This document shows positions 36,214 to 44,267 of a stretch of DNA of 64,000 nucleotides, piece by piece. Source of the stretch: Geobacter sp. Lineage in GTDB: Bacteria; Desulfobacterota; Desulfuromonadia; Geobacterales; DSM-12255. Both the position numbers and the translations under genes were made by a program. Where the stretch lies: the NCBI GenBank assembly GCA_009684525.1, contig WKKR01000001.1:1116001-1180000 (forward strand). The letters are read 5' to 3'. The notes beneath the pieces were generated by a model that was not told the origin of the DNA, did no database searches, and saw only the letters and a list, made by a program, of their open reading frames with translations. Each line of letters opens with the position of its first letter. The first letter of the stretch is position 1.

Positions 36214-37194
36214 TCATCCCTCTTGCACCGCCGGCAGCGGCCCGAAGACCCGGTCGGTAAATTTGACGTACCAGGCAGCCGATTGGACCTGAATGATATA
36301 GGCAAGGGCAATGACTAAGGCCGCATCGGAGCCCGCCGGTCCGAAAGCATTCATGGCCACAGCCAGGGCGATGGAGAGATTGCGCATCACCGTGCCGTAG
36401 ACCAGGGCGATAGCGTCGCCACGCGGTAGCAGCAACCTGCCCGTGCCGGTGCTGAGCAGGTAGTTGATACCATAAAGGATAAACAGTGGTACGAAGATCG
36501 TCACGAGCGCCCAGGGTTCAGCCATGATAGCCCTGGCCTTGAGGGCGATGGCGATGAAGACGATCCCGAGAACGCCGATGGTGGAAAGACCGGGGAAACG
36601 GGGCGCCCACGTCTCCTGGAAACCCTTCTGGGTGTAGCGCCGCACCAGCCACTGCTGGGTTGCGTAACCGGCGGCCATGGGGAGAAAGACGATGAAGGCG
36701 ATCTGCTTCATGACACCGGCCGTGTCAACGGCCACGTGGGCTCCCAAGAGCAGCTTGACGTACAGTGGCGTTGCCAGGGAACCGAGGATCAGGCCGACCA
36801 CGGTCATCTTCACCGCTGCCTCCAGATTCCCCCTGGCAAAACCGGTCCAGGAAATGGTCATGCCGCTGGTGGGAACCAGTGCCGCCAGCATCAGCCCCAG
36901 CGCCATGAACGGCTGATCGCTGAAGAAGAGACGGCCGAGGCCAAAGGCCACAAAGGGGATGATGGCGAAATTGATCAACTGTGTCAAGAGCTGGGCCTTG
37001 GTGTCCCCCCCCTCCAGCACCTTCTTCAGCTTCAGGGTAACCATCATCGGATAGACCATCAGGAAGGTGAGCGGGATCACCAGCGCCTTGAGCGGGGCGG
37101 CATTCACGGCTGTACCAAATACAAAGCCAGCCACCATCATCAGGGGGATGACCAGCACCAGATTCTTGTTGATCCTGACCAAGGCGCGCCACAT
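36214..37194 (-). CDS. Bile acid:sodium symporter/arsenite permease superfamily transporter
   Basis: 326 residues from ATG 37194, two bases upstream of the DUF302 stop (overlapping junction). About ten membrane helices. Characteristic segments are LVPTSGMTISWTGFARGN, close to the conserved T-S-P/T-S-G motif of the BASS/ACR3 superfamily, and GTVMRNLSIALAVAMNAFG near the end. A secondary transporter for an anion or organic acid. The closest named group is the arsenic-resistance-type BASS protein, but the ACR3 cysteine is not evident, so substrate is left open. Confidence 0.82.
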   Translation of the reverse strand: MWRALVRINKNLVLVIPLMMVAGFVFGTAVNAAPLKALVIPLTFLMVYPMMVTLKLKKVLEGGDTKAQLLTQLINFAIIPFVAFGLGRLFFSDQPFMALGLMLAALVPTSGMTISWTGFARGNLEAAVKMTVVGLILGSLATPLYVKLLLGAHVAVDTAGVMKQIAFIVFLPMAAGYATQQWLVRRYTQKGFQETWAPRFPGLSTIGVLGIVFIAIALKARAIMAEPWALVTIFVPLFILYGINYLLSTGTGRLLLPRGDAIALVYGTVMRNLSIALAVAMNAFGPAGSDAALVIALAYIIQVQSAAWYVKFTDRVFGPLPAVQEG

Positions 37195-37196
37195 GG

Positions 37197-37610
37197 TCAG
37201 CACGCCTCGTCGATCATGGCCCTGATGGCAGTATAGCTCTCTGCCAGCGAATCGGCAAACGCAGGGTCGTTCGTCACCAGCGTCTCGATCATCGGCCGGT
37301 GATACATGAGGAAGCGGACCCTGGTCCTGCCGTTGCGGGTGAAGGCAGCTATGCACTTGGGCATCAGCGCCGCCCGTTCGGGATTGGCCTGGAGGCTGAC
37401 AGCGGCCTTTTCCGGTTTGCAGACCTGGATCAGGTGCATATCGAAGCCACTGGCCGTAGCTATGCCATGCTGGCTGAAGGAGTCTGCCAGAGACATCCTC
37501 TCCTCGTTGTTGATGATGAATCCGCGCCGCTCGACCGCCTGCTTCAACGCAGCGACATACTGGGGCAATGCCCTGGTCGACTCCTTGTCATACACCTCAG
37601 CCCACACCAT
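37197..37610 (-). CDS. DUF302-like protein
   Basis: 137 residues from ATG 37610, chosen for the strong RBS GAGGAGG; the frame opens to 37664. The segment F-D-M-H-L-I-Q-V-C-K-P-E-K-A followed by L-Q-A-N-P-E-R-A-A-L-M-P resembles DUF302. No membrane segment. First gene of a three-gene operon with the BASS transporter and an 87-residue protein. DUF302 proteins are often found with thiol or heavy-metal stress genes; function unknown. Confidence 0.7.
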   Translation of the reverse strand: MVWAEVYDKESTRALPQYVAALKQAVERRGFIINNEERMSLADSFSQHGIATASGFDMHLIQVCKPEKAAVSLQANPERAALMPKCIAAFTRNGRTRVRFLMYHRPMIETLVTNDPAFADSLAESYTAIRAMIDEAC

Positions 37611-37661
37611 ATCCCCCTCCTCAAACAGTAACATTGTCTCCGCACCACATTCTACTTTCCA

Positions 37662-37691
37662 CATATATATAAATCAATATATTTTATTCAA
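37662..37691 (-). promoter_or_regulatory. Sigma-70-like promoter of the DUF302 operon
   Basis: On the minus strand TTGAAT (37691-37686) is followed about 17 bases later by TATATA/ATATAT (near 37668-37662), in an AT-rich patch. The stretch 37700-37910 between this promoter and the sigma-54 site shows no gene; only a short ORF without RBS. Confidence 0.4.
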
Positions 37692-37914
37692 TATCATTCA
37701 AATGACTGCTCGTACCGGGAAGTCGACTGCCTGCAGCTACCCTCCCCAGGTTCTGCCCAGTAAATGGGCAGTGATCTGTCAATGGGAACGGTATTGAGGC
37801 AGCCGCTACCGCATATGCGTCACGCAACGTGAACTGCCTAGGGACGACGACCGCGCCGCAGCCCGGAACGAGACTCTGCAAGCCATGGGAATGATTCGAA
37901 GAATGTTCTATTTC

Positions 37915-37931
37915 TTGGCAAGGCTCTTGCT
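37915..37931 (+). promoter_or_regulatory. Sigma-54 (RpoN) -24/-12 promoter
   Basis: TTGGCAAGGCTCTTGCT: the GG at 37917-37918 and the GC at 37929-37930 are exactly ten bases apart, and both elements match the consensus TGGCACG-N4-TTGCW closely. Transcription would begin near 37942, and the start codon of the 56-residue protein is at 37980. Confidence 0.75.
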
Positions 37932-37979
37932 TATAATCTCATTAAAACGAAGCATCGAAAAGAATAGGAAAGGAGGAGC

Positions 37980-38150
37980 ATGGCCATGTTTGTAAACTGC
38001 TACGATGACTATGGCTTCTGCCTCTTTACGGTACGGGTCAGGGAAGGGGTAAAGGCCGAGCGGTTGGGGAGTTACATCTCGAACCGAAACGAACTGGTGG
38101 ATTTCTGGAAGGTTGCCGATTATCCCGAAGGGGCCATTGTAACCTACTGA
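37980..38150 (+). CDS. 56-residue small protein under sigma-54 control
   Basis: ATG 37980 to TGA 38148-38150, with AAGGAGG six to eight bases upstream. The product (MAMFVNCYDDYGFCLFTVRV, then basic and Asn-rich helix YISNRNELVDFWKVADY) is soluble with two Cys and many aromatic residues. It stands alone between a sigma-54 promoter and a strong terminator, so it is a single-gene transcript. No family recognised; absent from long-ORF lists because of its size. Confidence 0.7.
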   Translation: MAMFVNCYDDYGFCLFTVRVREGVKAERLGSYISNRNELVDFWKVADYPEGAIVTY

Positions 38151-38200
38151 GCGATTGCCGGACAGCCACCTTGCGCACCGTCATTTCACACGGTTACGCG

Positions 38201-38229
38201 AAAAGCCCCGGAAATCTCCGGGGCTTTTC
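38201..38229. terminator. Bidirectional rho-independent terminator
   Basis: AAAAGCCCCGGA, a short AATC loop and TCCGGGGCTTTT. T-runs occur on both strands, so it can end both the 56-residue gene (plus) and cheW (minus). Confidence 0.93.
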
Positions 38230-38278
38230 GCCTGCTGCCAAACGAGGGAACCGGGTACGGTCCCGAATGGTCCGGTGA

Positions 38279-38785
38279 TCATGCCGCGTGGGAGAGCTGT
38301 GCCGCCTCTTCCTGGCCGAACATCCTGTCCAGGTCGAGAAGGACGATGAGCTGCTCGCCTACCCTGCCGACACCCATGAGACATTCCGAATCGTAGCCCT
38401 TTATTACTTCCGGCGTCGCAGTTATCTGCTCTGACGAGATCTTCATGACCTGAGAGACCTTGTCCACGACGATCCCCACCAGAGTGGAGCCGAAGGCGAC
38501 GACCACAATCCGCCGGTTTTGTTCATTGATCTCGTCGCTCGGAGGCAATTTCATCCGCTTGCGGAAATCGATGACCGGGATGACCCTTCCCCGCAGGTTG
38601 ATAACCCCCTCGACGTATTCAGGAGCATTGGGCATGTGGGTGATCCGCACCATGCGGATGATCTCCTGAACCTTGAGGATATCGACGCAGAACTCCTCGC
38701 TCCCCACGGTGAATCCCACCATCTGCATGGTCCCGGCCACGCCTTTCCCATCCCATCCCGTTTCCGATACTCTCTCGCCTGCCAT
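38279..38785 (-). CDS. cheW: CheW chemotaxis coupling protein
   Basis: 168 residues, one CheW domain: MVGFTVGSEEFCVDILKVQE at the start, then VINLRGRVIPVIDFRKRM and IVVDKVSQVMKI. An N-terminal tail of about 18 residues precedes the domain. RBS GGGAGG upstream. It links chemoreceptors to CheA. Monocistronic here, not next to cheA. On the minus strand at 38858-38843 TGGCATG-CTGC-TTGTA resembles a sigma-54 promoter except that the -12 GC is GT. Confidence 0.94.
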   Translation of the reverse strand: MAGERVSETGWDGKGVAGTMQMVGFTVGSEEFCVDILKVQEIIRMVRITHMPNAPEYVEGVINLRGRVIPVIDFRKRMKLPPSDEINEQNRRIVVVAFGSTLVGIVVDKVSQVMKISSEQITATPEVIKGYDSECLMGVGRVGEQLIVLLDLDRMFGQEEAAQLSHAA

Positions 38786-38930
38786 ATGGTCATCCTCCCT
38801 TTGTCATTGCTGTTGCCGATCTATTTCGGATACAGCAACAGGTACAAGCAGCATGCCATTCTTTACACATCTCATCTGCGTGTAATTTCGACATGTTGCC
38901 AGACCGGACTGCAGGAAGGAGGTACTGCGG

Positions 38931-39167
38931 ATGCACGCGGAAAGGGACAGCTATGCAAGCTTTGAACAGCCCCTGCCAGCAACGGCAGAGAGATCATTCC
39001 GTTCCCGGGCGAACCGACACCTGCGACACAAGCAGAGTACTACTCCTGGAAATCACCCGGAACCAAAGCGTTACACGATCAGGCCGAGCAGCAGCAGCCC
39101 CTCCCTGATGAGCATCAGGGCGCAGAGAGCCAGGACGGCGGCGAGAATCCGCATGATTCCGCGGTAG
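38931..39167 (+). CDS. Doubtful small ORF with a strong RBS
   Basis: 78 codons from ATG 38931, preceded by a near-perfect AAGGAGGT. The product is hydrophilic and basic, without recognisable domain, and its last 97 bases run antisense into the end of the LysE-type gene. The RBS is the only positive evidence. The 285-base gap 38786-39070 otherwise holds the cheW upstream region. Confidence 0.2.
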   Translation: MHAERDSYASFEQPLPATAERSFRSRANRHLRHKQSTTPGNHPEPKRYTIRPSSSSPSLMSIRAQRARTAARIRMIPR

Positions 39168-39691
39168 CCCCTGCCGGAAAGGAACTGTCTCGACGTGCCG
39201 GCAATGACCGCCACTACGACCTTTGTCCCGACAATGCTGGCAAGAAATCCGACGGCAAAGCTCGCTGCGGCCAATGGAGTTTCCGACCAGCCCCTGATCA
39301 CGATCGGTGCGCCGACGGTCAGCCAGAAGACATAGAAATGGGGGTTCAGGGCATTGACCATAACCCCTTTCCTGAAAGACCGAGGCTCATCGGGGAGGAC
39401 CGATGTCGCAATGCCGCCGGTGCGAAAGCTACCATAGGAGAGATAGAGCACGAACAGGCCGCCGCAGAGCGAGAGTATCCCCAGCGGTGTCCGATAATCG
39501 GGCAGCCGTGTCAAAAGGAACGCCGAAACGATGATCAGCGGGAAGTCCGTCGCCAGCGGGACCATGGCAACCTTGGCCCCTTCCCTGATACCGTGGCGCA
39601 AGGTCTGGGAAATGACCAGCGTCAGCAGCGGCCCTGGCGAAAAACCCGCCGTGACTCCGAAAAGCGCACCCGTTGCCAGATACGACAGCAT
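39071..39691 (-). CDS. LysE/RhtB-family amino-acid exporter
   Basis: 206 residues with about six membrane helices. The N-terminal signature (GALFGVTAGFSPGPLLTLVI) contains the family motif G-x-x-P-G-P. Full family length. These proteins export amino acids or related small molecules. Monocistronic, with no regulator nearby; substrate unknown. Confidence 0.9.
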   Translation of the reverse strand: MLSYLATGALFGVTAGFSPGPLLTLVISQTLRHGIREGAKVAMVPLATDFPLIIVSAFLLTRLPDYRTPLGILSLCGGLFVLYLSYGSFRTGGIATSVLPDEPRSFRKGVMVNALNPHFYVFWLTVGAPIVIRGWSETPLAAASFAVGFLASIVGTKVVVAVIAGTSRQFLSGRGYRGIMRILAAVLALCALMLIREGLLLLGLIV

Positions 39692-39836
39692 CGATCACCT
39701 CATGAAAACCCGTAGCTGAACACCCGTCTCCTCCAGCGGGAGCGGGCTCTCCAGTAGTAGCAGATTTCCCCCCCGGCAATCGAGGAGAAAATGTGCAGGC
39801 CTCTTTCATCCCCTAGCAGATATCGGAAAATGGTTA

Positions 39837-39864
39837 TTGCAACATTTTCTCATAATGCTATAAC
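39837..39864 (+). promoter_or_regulatory. Sigma-70-like promoter of the RND operon
   Basis: TTGCAA (39837-39842), 16-base spacer, TATAAC (39859-39864), in an AT-rich stretch about 90 bases before the adaptor start. Confidence 0.5.
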
Positions 39865-39951
39865 AGTGAAACATCAAGGCAGTGCGCTGTCGGACCCGAC
39901 ACGGCTGCCATCCACGTCCCGAACCAATCCGTTGTCGGAGCCGTCATTGTC

Positions 39952-41070
39952 ATGAAGAAACGCATCATCATCGTCATCATCGGCCTGATCATTCTCGTTG
40001 CCATCCTTGCCGCCGTCAAGGCATTACAGATCGGCGCCATGGTCGACCAAGGGAAAAAGTTCGTCCCTTCTCCGGAAACCGTGACGACTGCCACGGCCAC
40101 GGCAGAAACCTGGGAAACAGCCCTGACCTCGGTCGGTACGCTGAATGCCGTGCAGGGGGTTACCATTGCCGCCGAACTCCCTGGCAAAGTGGTGAAGATC
40201 GCCTTTGAACCGGGGTCAAAGGTCAGCAAAGGGGACCTGCTGATACGACTGGACACCAGCTCCGAGGAGGCCCAGCTCCCCGGCGCCAAGGCTCAGGCCA
40301 ATCTTGCCCGCACCGATCTCAAGCGCGCCGATGAACTGCTCGCCGACAAGATCATCTCCCAGGCCGACCACGACAAGGCAGTCGCCACCTACGAGCAGGC
40401 CGTGGCCCAGGCCGACAACATTCGCGCCACCATTGCCAAGAAGACGATCCGAGCCCCGTTCAGCGGCCGGCTCGGCATCCGCCAGGTCAACCTGGGGCAG
40501 ATCCTGAGCGAAGGGAACCCGATCGTCACGCTGCAGGCCCTCGACCCGATCTTTATCGACTTCTCCCTCCCCCAGCAGCAACTCGGCCAGGTCAGACGCG
40601 GCCTGCCGGTGCGGGTGACCAGCGATGCGCTGCCGGGAGAAACGATCGAGGGGAGGATCACCGCCATCAACCCCCTGGTGGATGCCGATACACGCAACGT
40701 CAAGCTCCAAGCAACGGTGACAAACCGGGATGAAAAGCTGCGCCCCGGCATGTTCGTCAACGTGGCGGTCGGGCTCCCCGGACGTCGGAAGGTCATTGTC
40801 CTTCCGGCCACTGCGATCATGTATGCCCCCTACAGCGATTCGATCTTTATCGTCGAGGATGCCAAGGACAAGAAGGGTAAGGTGCTGCGCCAACAGTTCG
40901 TCCGTCTCGCCCAGAAACGGGGCGATTTCGTCGCCATTGCCAGCGGGGTCAAGGAAGGCGAGACCGTGGTCAGCACCGGCGTCTTCAAGCTGCGCAACGG
41001 CCAGGCCGTGGTGGTCGACAACAAGCTCTCCCCCGACTTCCGGAAAGCGCCCACCCCGGAAAACAACTGA
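39952..41070 (+). CDS. RND efflux periplasmic adaptor (membrane fusion protein)
   Basis: 372 residues. An N-terminal membrane anchor (IIIVIIGLIILVAILAAV) is followed by a biotinyl-lipoyl-like half (VTIAAELPGKVVKIAFEPGS), an alpha-helical hairpin (about 105-150) and a beta-barrel domain (AILGI-type IRAPFSGRLGIRQVNLGQIL). This is the AcrA/MexE family. It joins the RND pump to an outer membrane channel; no TolC-like gene is present here. Six bases before the pump gene. Confidence 0.95.
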   Translation: MKKRIIIVIIGLIILVAILAAVKALQIGAMVDQGKKFVPSPETVTTATATAETWETALTSVGTLNAVQGVTIAAELPGKVVKIAFEPGSKVSKGDLLIRLDTSSEEAQLPGAKAQANLARTDLKRADELLADKIISQADHDKAVATYEQAVAQADNIRATIAKKTIRAPFSGRLGIRQVNLGQILSEGNPIVTLQALDPIFIDFSLPQQQLGQVRRGLPVRVTSDALPGETIEGRITAINPLVDADTRNVKLQATVTNRDEKLRPGMFVNVAVGLPGRRKVIVLPATAIMYAPYSDSIFIVEDAKDKKGKVLRQQFVRLAQKRGDFVAIASGVKEGETVVSTGVFKLRNGQAVVVDNKLSPDFRKAPTPENN

Positions 41071-41076
41071 CGCTCC

Positions 41077-44000
41077 ATGAAAATCACCGACCTCTTCATA
41101 CGCCGACCCGTTCTTGCCCTGGTGGTCAACCTGGTCATCGTCATCGCTGGCCTGCAGGCAATCCGCACCCTCAACGTCCGCCAATATCCGCGTAGCGAGA
41201 ATGCCGCGGTCACGGTCACCACCATCTACACCGGCGCCAGTGCCGACCTGGTCCGCGGTTTCGTCACCACCCCGCTGGAGCGCGCCATTGCCGCTGCCGA
41301 CGGCATCGACTACATGGAGTCCGAGAGCTCGCTGGGGCTCTCCACCATCAAGATACGCCTGAGGCTCAACTACGACGGCACCAAGGCTCTGGCCGAGATC
41401 AGTTCCAAGGTGGATCAGGTCCGAAACGACCTGCCGCCCGAGGCAGAAGTGCCGGTCATCAATATCGAGTCTGCCGACAGTGAATTCGCCTCCGCCTACC
41501 TGAGCTTCTCATCGGACATCCTGCAGCAGAACGAAATCACCGACTACCTGGTTCGGATCGTCCAGCCGCGGCTCTCTGCCATCCCCGGGGTGCAACGGGC
41601 CGACATCCTCGGTGCCCGGACCTTTGCCATGCGTGTCTGGCTCAAGCCGGAGCGGATGGCCGCTCTCAACATCAGCCCGGCGCAGGTTCGCCAGGCCCTG
41701 GCAGCCAACAACTTCCTGGCGGCGCTCGGCACGAGCAAGGGTTCGCTCATCCAAGTCAACCTCACCGCCAACACCAACCTGAACACGGTGGAAGAATTCA
41801 GGCAGCTGGCCGTACGCGAGCAGAACGGCACCATCGTGCGGCTCTCCGACATCGCCGACGTAGTGCTCGGCGCCGAGGACTACAACGCCGAGGTCCGCTT
41901 TTCCGGGCAGACCGCCGTCTTCATGGGGATCTGGCCCCTTCCCAATGCCAACTCCATCGACGTCATCAAACGGGTCAGGACGGAGATGGCAGCCATCCAG
42001 AAAGACCTCCCCACCGGCATGCAGGCGCGCATCGCCTATGACGCCACCGAATATATCAACAACGCCATCCATGAGGTGCTCAAGACCCTCGGCGACACGC
42101 TGCTGATCGTCATAGTGGTCATCTTCCTCTTCCTCGGCTCCTTCCGCTCGGTCTTCATACCGGTGGTGGCAATCCCGGTGTCGCTCATCGGCGGGGTCTT
42201 CCTGATGCAAGCCTTCGGTTTCACCGTCAACCTGCTCACCCTGCTGGCCGTGGTCCTCTCGGTCGGTCTCGTGGTGGACGACGCCATCGTGGTGGTGGAG
42301 AACGTGGAGCGGCATCTGGGCGAAGGGAAAACCCCCATGGAAGCGGCCCTGTTGGGGGCTCGCGAACTGGTCGGCCCGATCATCGCCATGACCGTAACCC
42401 TGGCGGCAGTCTATCTCCCCATCGGCCTGCAGGGGGGGCTGACCGGGGCGCTTTTCCGCGAGTTCGCCTTTACCCTGGCCGGAGCGGTCACCATCTCCGG
42501 CATCGTCGCACTGACCCTGTCGCCGGTGATGTCGGCCAAGCTGCTCAAGCAGGGCAGCGGGGAACACGGTCTGGCGGGCCGCATCACCCGCGACTTCAAG
42601 CGTCTGAGAACCTTTTACGGCCGCTTGCTCGATGCCACCCTGCACGCCCGTCCCGCGGTCTACACCGTCTGGGTCGTGGTGAGTCTCATTACCATCCCGA
42701 TGTTCACCATGTCGGCCCGAGAGCTGGCGCCGACCGAAGACCAGGGGGTCATCTTCGGCATCCTCGACGCCGCAGCCAACTCCACCCTCGACCAGACCAG
42801 CCAGTATGCCGCGGCAGCAAACCGGATCTTTATGGGCATCCCCGAGACCGATTTCACCTTCCAGATCACCTTCCCCAGTTCCGGTTTCGGCGGCATGGTG
42901 ATGAAACCGTGGGACGACCGGAAGCGGACCGTGTTCCAGATCCTTCCCGAGGTGCAGCAGAAGCTGCAGCAGATCCCCGGTATCCGGATGTTTCCGGTCA
43001 CCCCGCCGGCACTCCCCGGCGGCGGCCAGTTCCCGGTGGAATTCATCCTCGCCTCCACCGCCGAGACCAGCCAGATCCTGGAATTTGCCCAGAAACTGCA
43101 GCTGAAGGCGATGAAGAGCGGCATGTTCGCCTTCCCGCCGCTCATCGACGTGAAGATCGACCAGCCCCAGACCGAATTCGTCATCGACCGCGACAAGGTC
43201 GCATCCCTCGGTCTCAGCCTGGAGCAGATCGGCGCCGACCTGGGGGGGATGGTCGGCGGCAACTACGTCAACCGGTTTGACATCTCGGGGCGCAGTTACA
43301 AGGTCATACCGCAGATCCAGCGGATCGGCCGTCTGAACCCGGACCAGCTCAAGGATGTCTATGTCACTGGCCCCGGCGGCAAGCTGGTCCCCTTCTCCAC
43401 TGTTGCCACCCTGCGCGAGACCGTAGTCCCCCGCTCGCTCAACCGATTCCAGCAGCTCAATGCGGTGAAGATCAGCGGCGTTGCGGTGCGCCCCCTGGAC
43501 GAAGCCCTCCGCTACCTGGAGGACGAGGCAGCCGGCATCCTCCCCAAAGGATATGTCCTCGACTACACCGGCGAATCCCGCCAGCTCCGCACCGAGGGGA
43601 ACAAGTTCCTCCCGGCCTTCGGCCTTGCCATCGTCCTGATCTTCCTGGTGCTGGCGGCCCAGTTCAACAGCTTCCGCGACCCCTTTGTCATCCTCGCCGG
43701 ATCGGTCCCCCTGGCGATCTTCGGTGCGCTCATCTTCACCTTCCTGAAGATGCCTGACCCCAACGTCCCCTTCTGGACCCACGGCTGGACCACCACGCTC
43801 AACATCTATTCCCAGGTCGGCCTGGTAACCCTGGTGGGGCTGGTCTCCAAAAACGGCATCCTGATCGTCGAATTCGCCAACCAGCTGCAGCTGCAGGGGC
43901 TCCCCAAGCTCGATGCGGTGCGCCAGTCAGCCATGACGCGCCTGCGGCCGGTTCTCATGACCAGCGCCGCCACCATTGCCGGCCATTTCCCCCTGACCCT

Positions 44001-44175
44001 GGTCACCGGCGCTGGCGCCGCCGCCCGGAACTCCATCGGTCTGGTCCTGGTAGGGGGGATGTTCGTCGGCACCCTCTTTACCCTCTTTGTCGTCCCCTCC
44101 ATCTACATGCTCATGGCCCGCGATCACAGCAAGGACCGGGAGCGGGAAGCTGCCGTGACCGTTACGGAAACCTGA
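41077..44175 (+). CDS. RND multidrug efflux pump (AcrB/HAE1 family)
   Basis: 1032 residues, complete. It starts FIRRPVLALVVNLVIVIAGL, contains the proton-relay helix GLVVDDAIVVVENVERH with the paired Asp, a second half VGLVSKNGILIVEF with the partner Lys, and the AAxIAGHFPL segment near the end. The two periplasmic loops have normal length. It exports hydrophobic or amphipathic compounds by proton antiport with the adaptor encoded upstream. Confidence 0.96.
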   Translation: MKITDLFIRRPVLALVVNLVIVIAGLQAIRTLNVRQYPRSENAAVTVTTIYTGASADLVRGFVTTPLERAIAAADGIDYMESESSLGLSTIKIRLRLNYDGTKALAEISSKVDQVRNDLPPEAEVPVINIESADSEFASAYLSFSSDILQQNEITDYLVRIVQPRLSAIPGVQRADILGARTFAMRVWLKPERMAALNISPAQVRQALAANNFLAALGTSKGSLIQVNLTANTNLNTVEEFRQLAVREQNGTIVRLSDIADVVLGAEDYNAEVRFSGQTAVFMGIWPLPNANSIDVIKRVRTEMAAIQKDLPTGMQARIAYDATEYINNAIHEVLKTLGDTLLIVIVVIFLFLGSFRSVFIPVVAIPVSLIGGVFLMQAFGFTVNLLTLLAVVLSVGLVVDDAIVVVENVERHLGEGKTPMEAALLGARELVGPIIAMTVTLAAVYLPIGLQGGLTGALFREFAFTLAGAVTISGIVALTLSPVMSAKLLKQGSGEHGLAGRITRDFKRLRTFYGRLLDATLHARPAVYTVWVVVSLITIPMFTMSARELAPTEDQGVIFGILDAAANSTLDQTSQYAAAANRIFMGIPETDFTFQITFPSSGFGGMVMKPWDDRKRTVFQILPEVQQKLQQIPGIRMFPVTPPALPGGGQFPVEFILASTAETSQILEFAQKLQLKAMKSGMFAFPPLIDVKIDQPQTEFVIDRDKVASLGLSLEQIGADLGGMVGGNYVNRFDISGRSYKVIPQIQRIGRLNPDQLKDVYVTGPGGKLVPFSTVATLRETVVPRSLNRFQQLNAVKISGVAVRPLDEALRYLEDEAAGILPKGYVLDYTGESRQLRTEGNKFLPAFGLAIVLIFLVLAAQFNSFRDPFVILAGSVPLAIFGALIFTFLKMPDPNVPFWTHGWTTTLNIYSQVGLVTLVGLVSKNGILIVEFANQLQLQGLPKLDAVRQSAMTRLRPVLMTSAATIAGHFPLTLVTGAGAAARNSIGLVLVGGMFVGTLFTLFVVPSIYMLMARDHSKDREREAAVTVTET

Positions 44176-44207
44176 CCGCCGGGAGGACGGCCGCTCCCGA
44201 TACGACA

Positions 44208-44243
44208 ACAGCCCCTGTCCGGTTCCGGGCAGGGGCTGTCTCT
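44208..44243 (+). terminator. Terminator after the RND operon
   Basis: ACAGCCCCTG (44208-44217) pairs with CAGGGGCTGT (44230-44239), followed by CTCTTT. The T-run is short, so strength is moderate. Confidence 0.65.
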
Positions 44244-44267
44244 TTCCAGCAGCATAATCAGCGCAGC

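Noticed and set aside
37914-37937. Sigma-70 promoter using TTGGCA and TATAAT
   Set aside because: The spacing is only 11 bases, whereas the same sequence gives an exact sigma-54 GG-N10-GC match.
41509-43782. 757-codon minus-strand ORF opposite the RND pump
   Set aside because: Antisense shadow with Asp/Gly/His-rich low-complexity translation.
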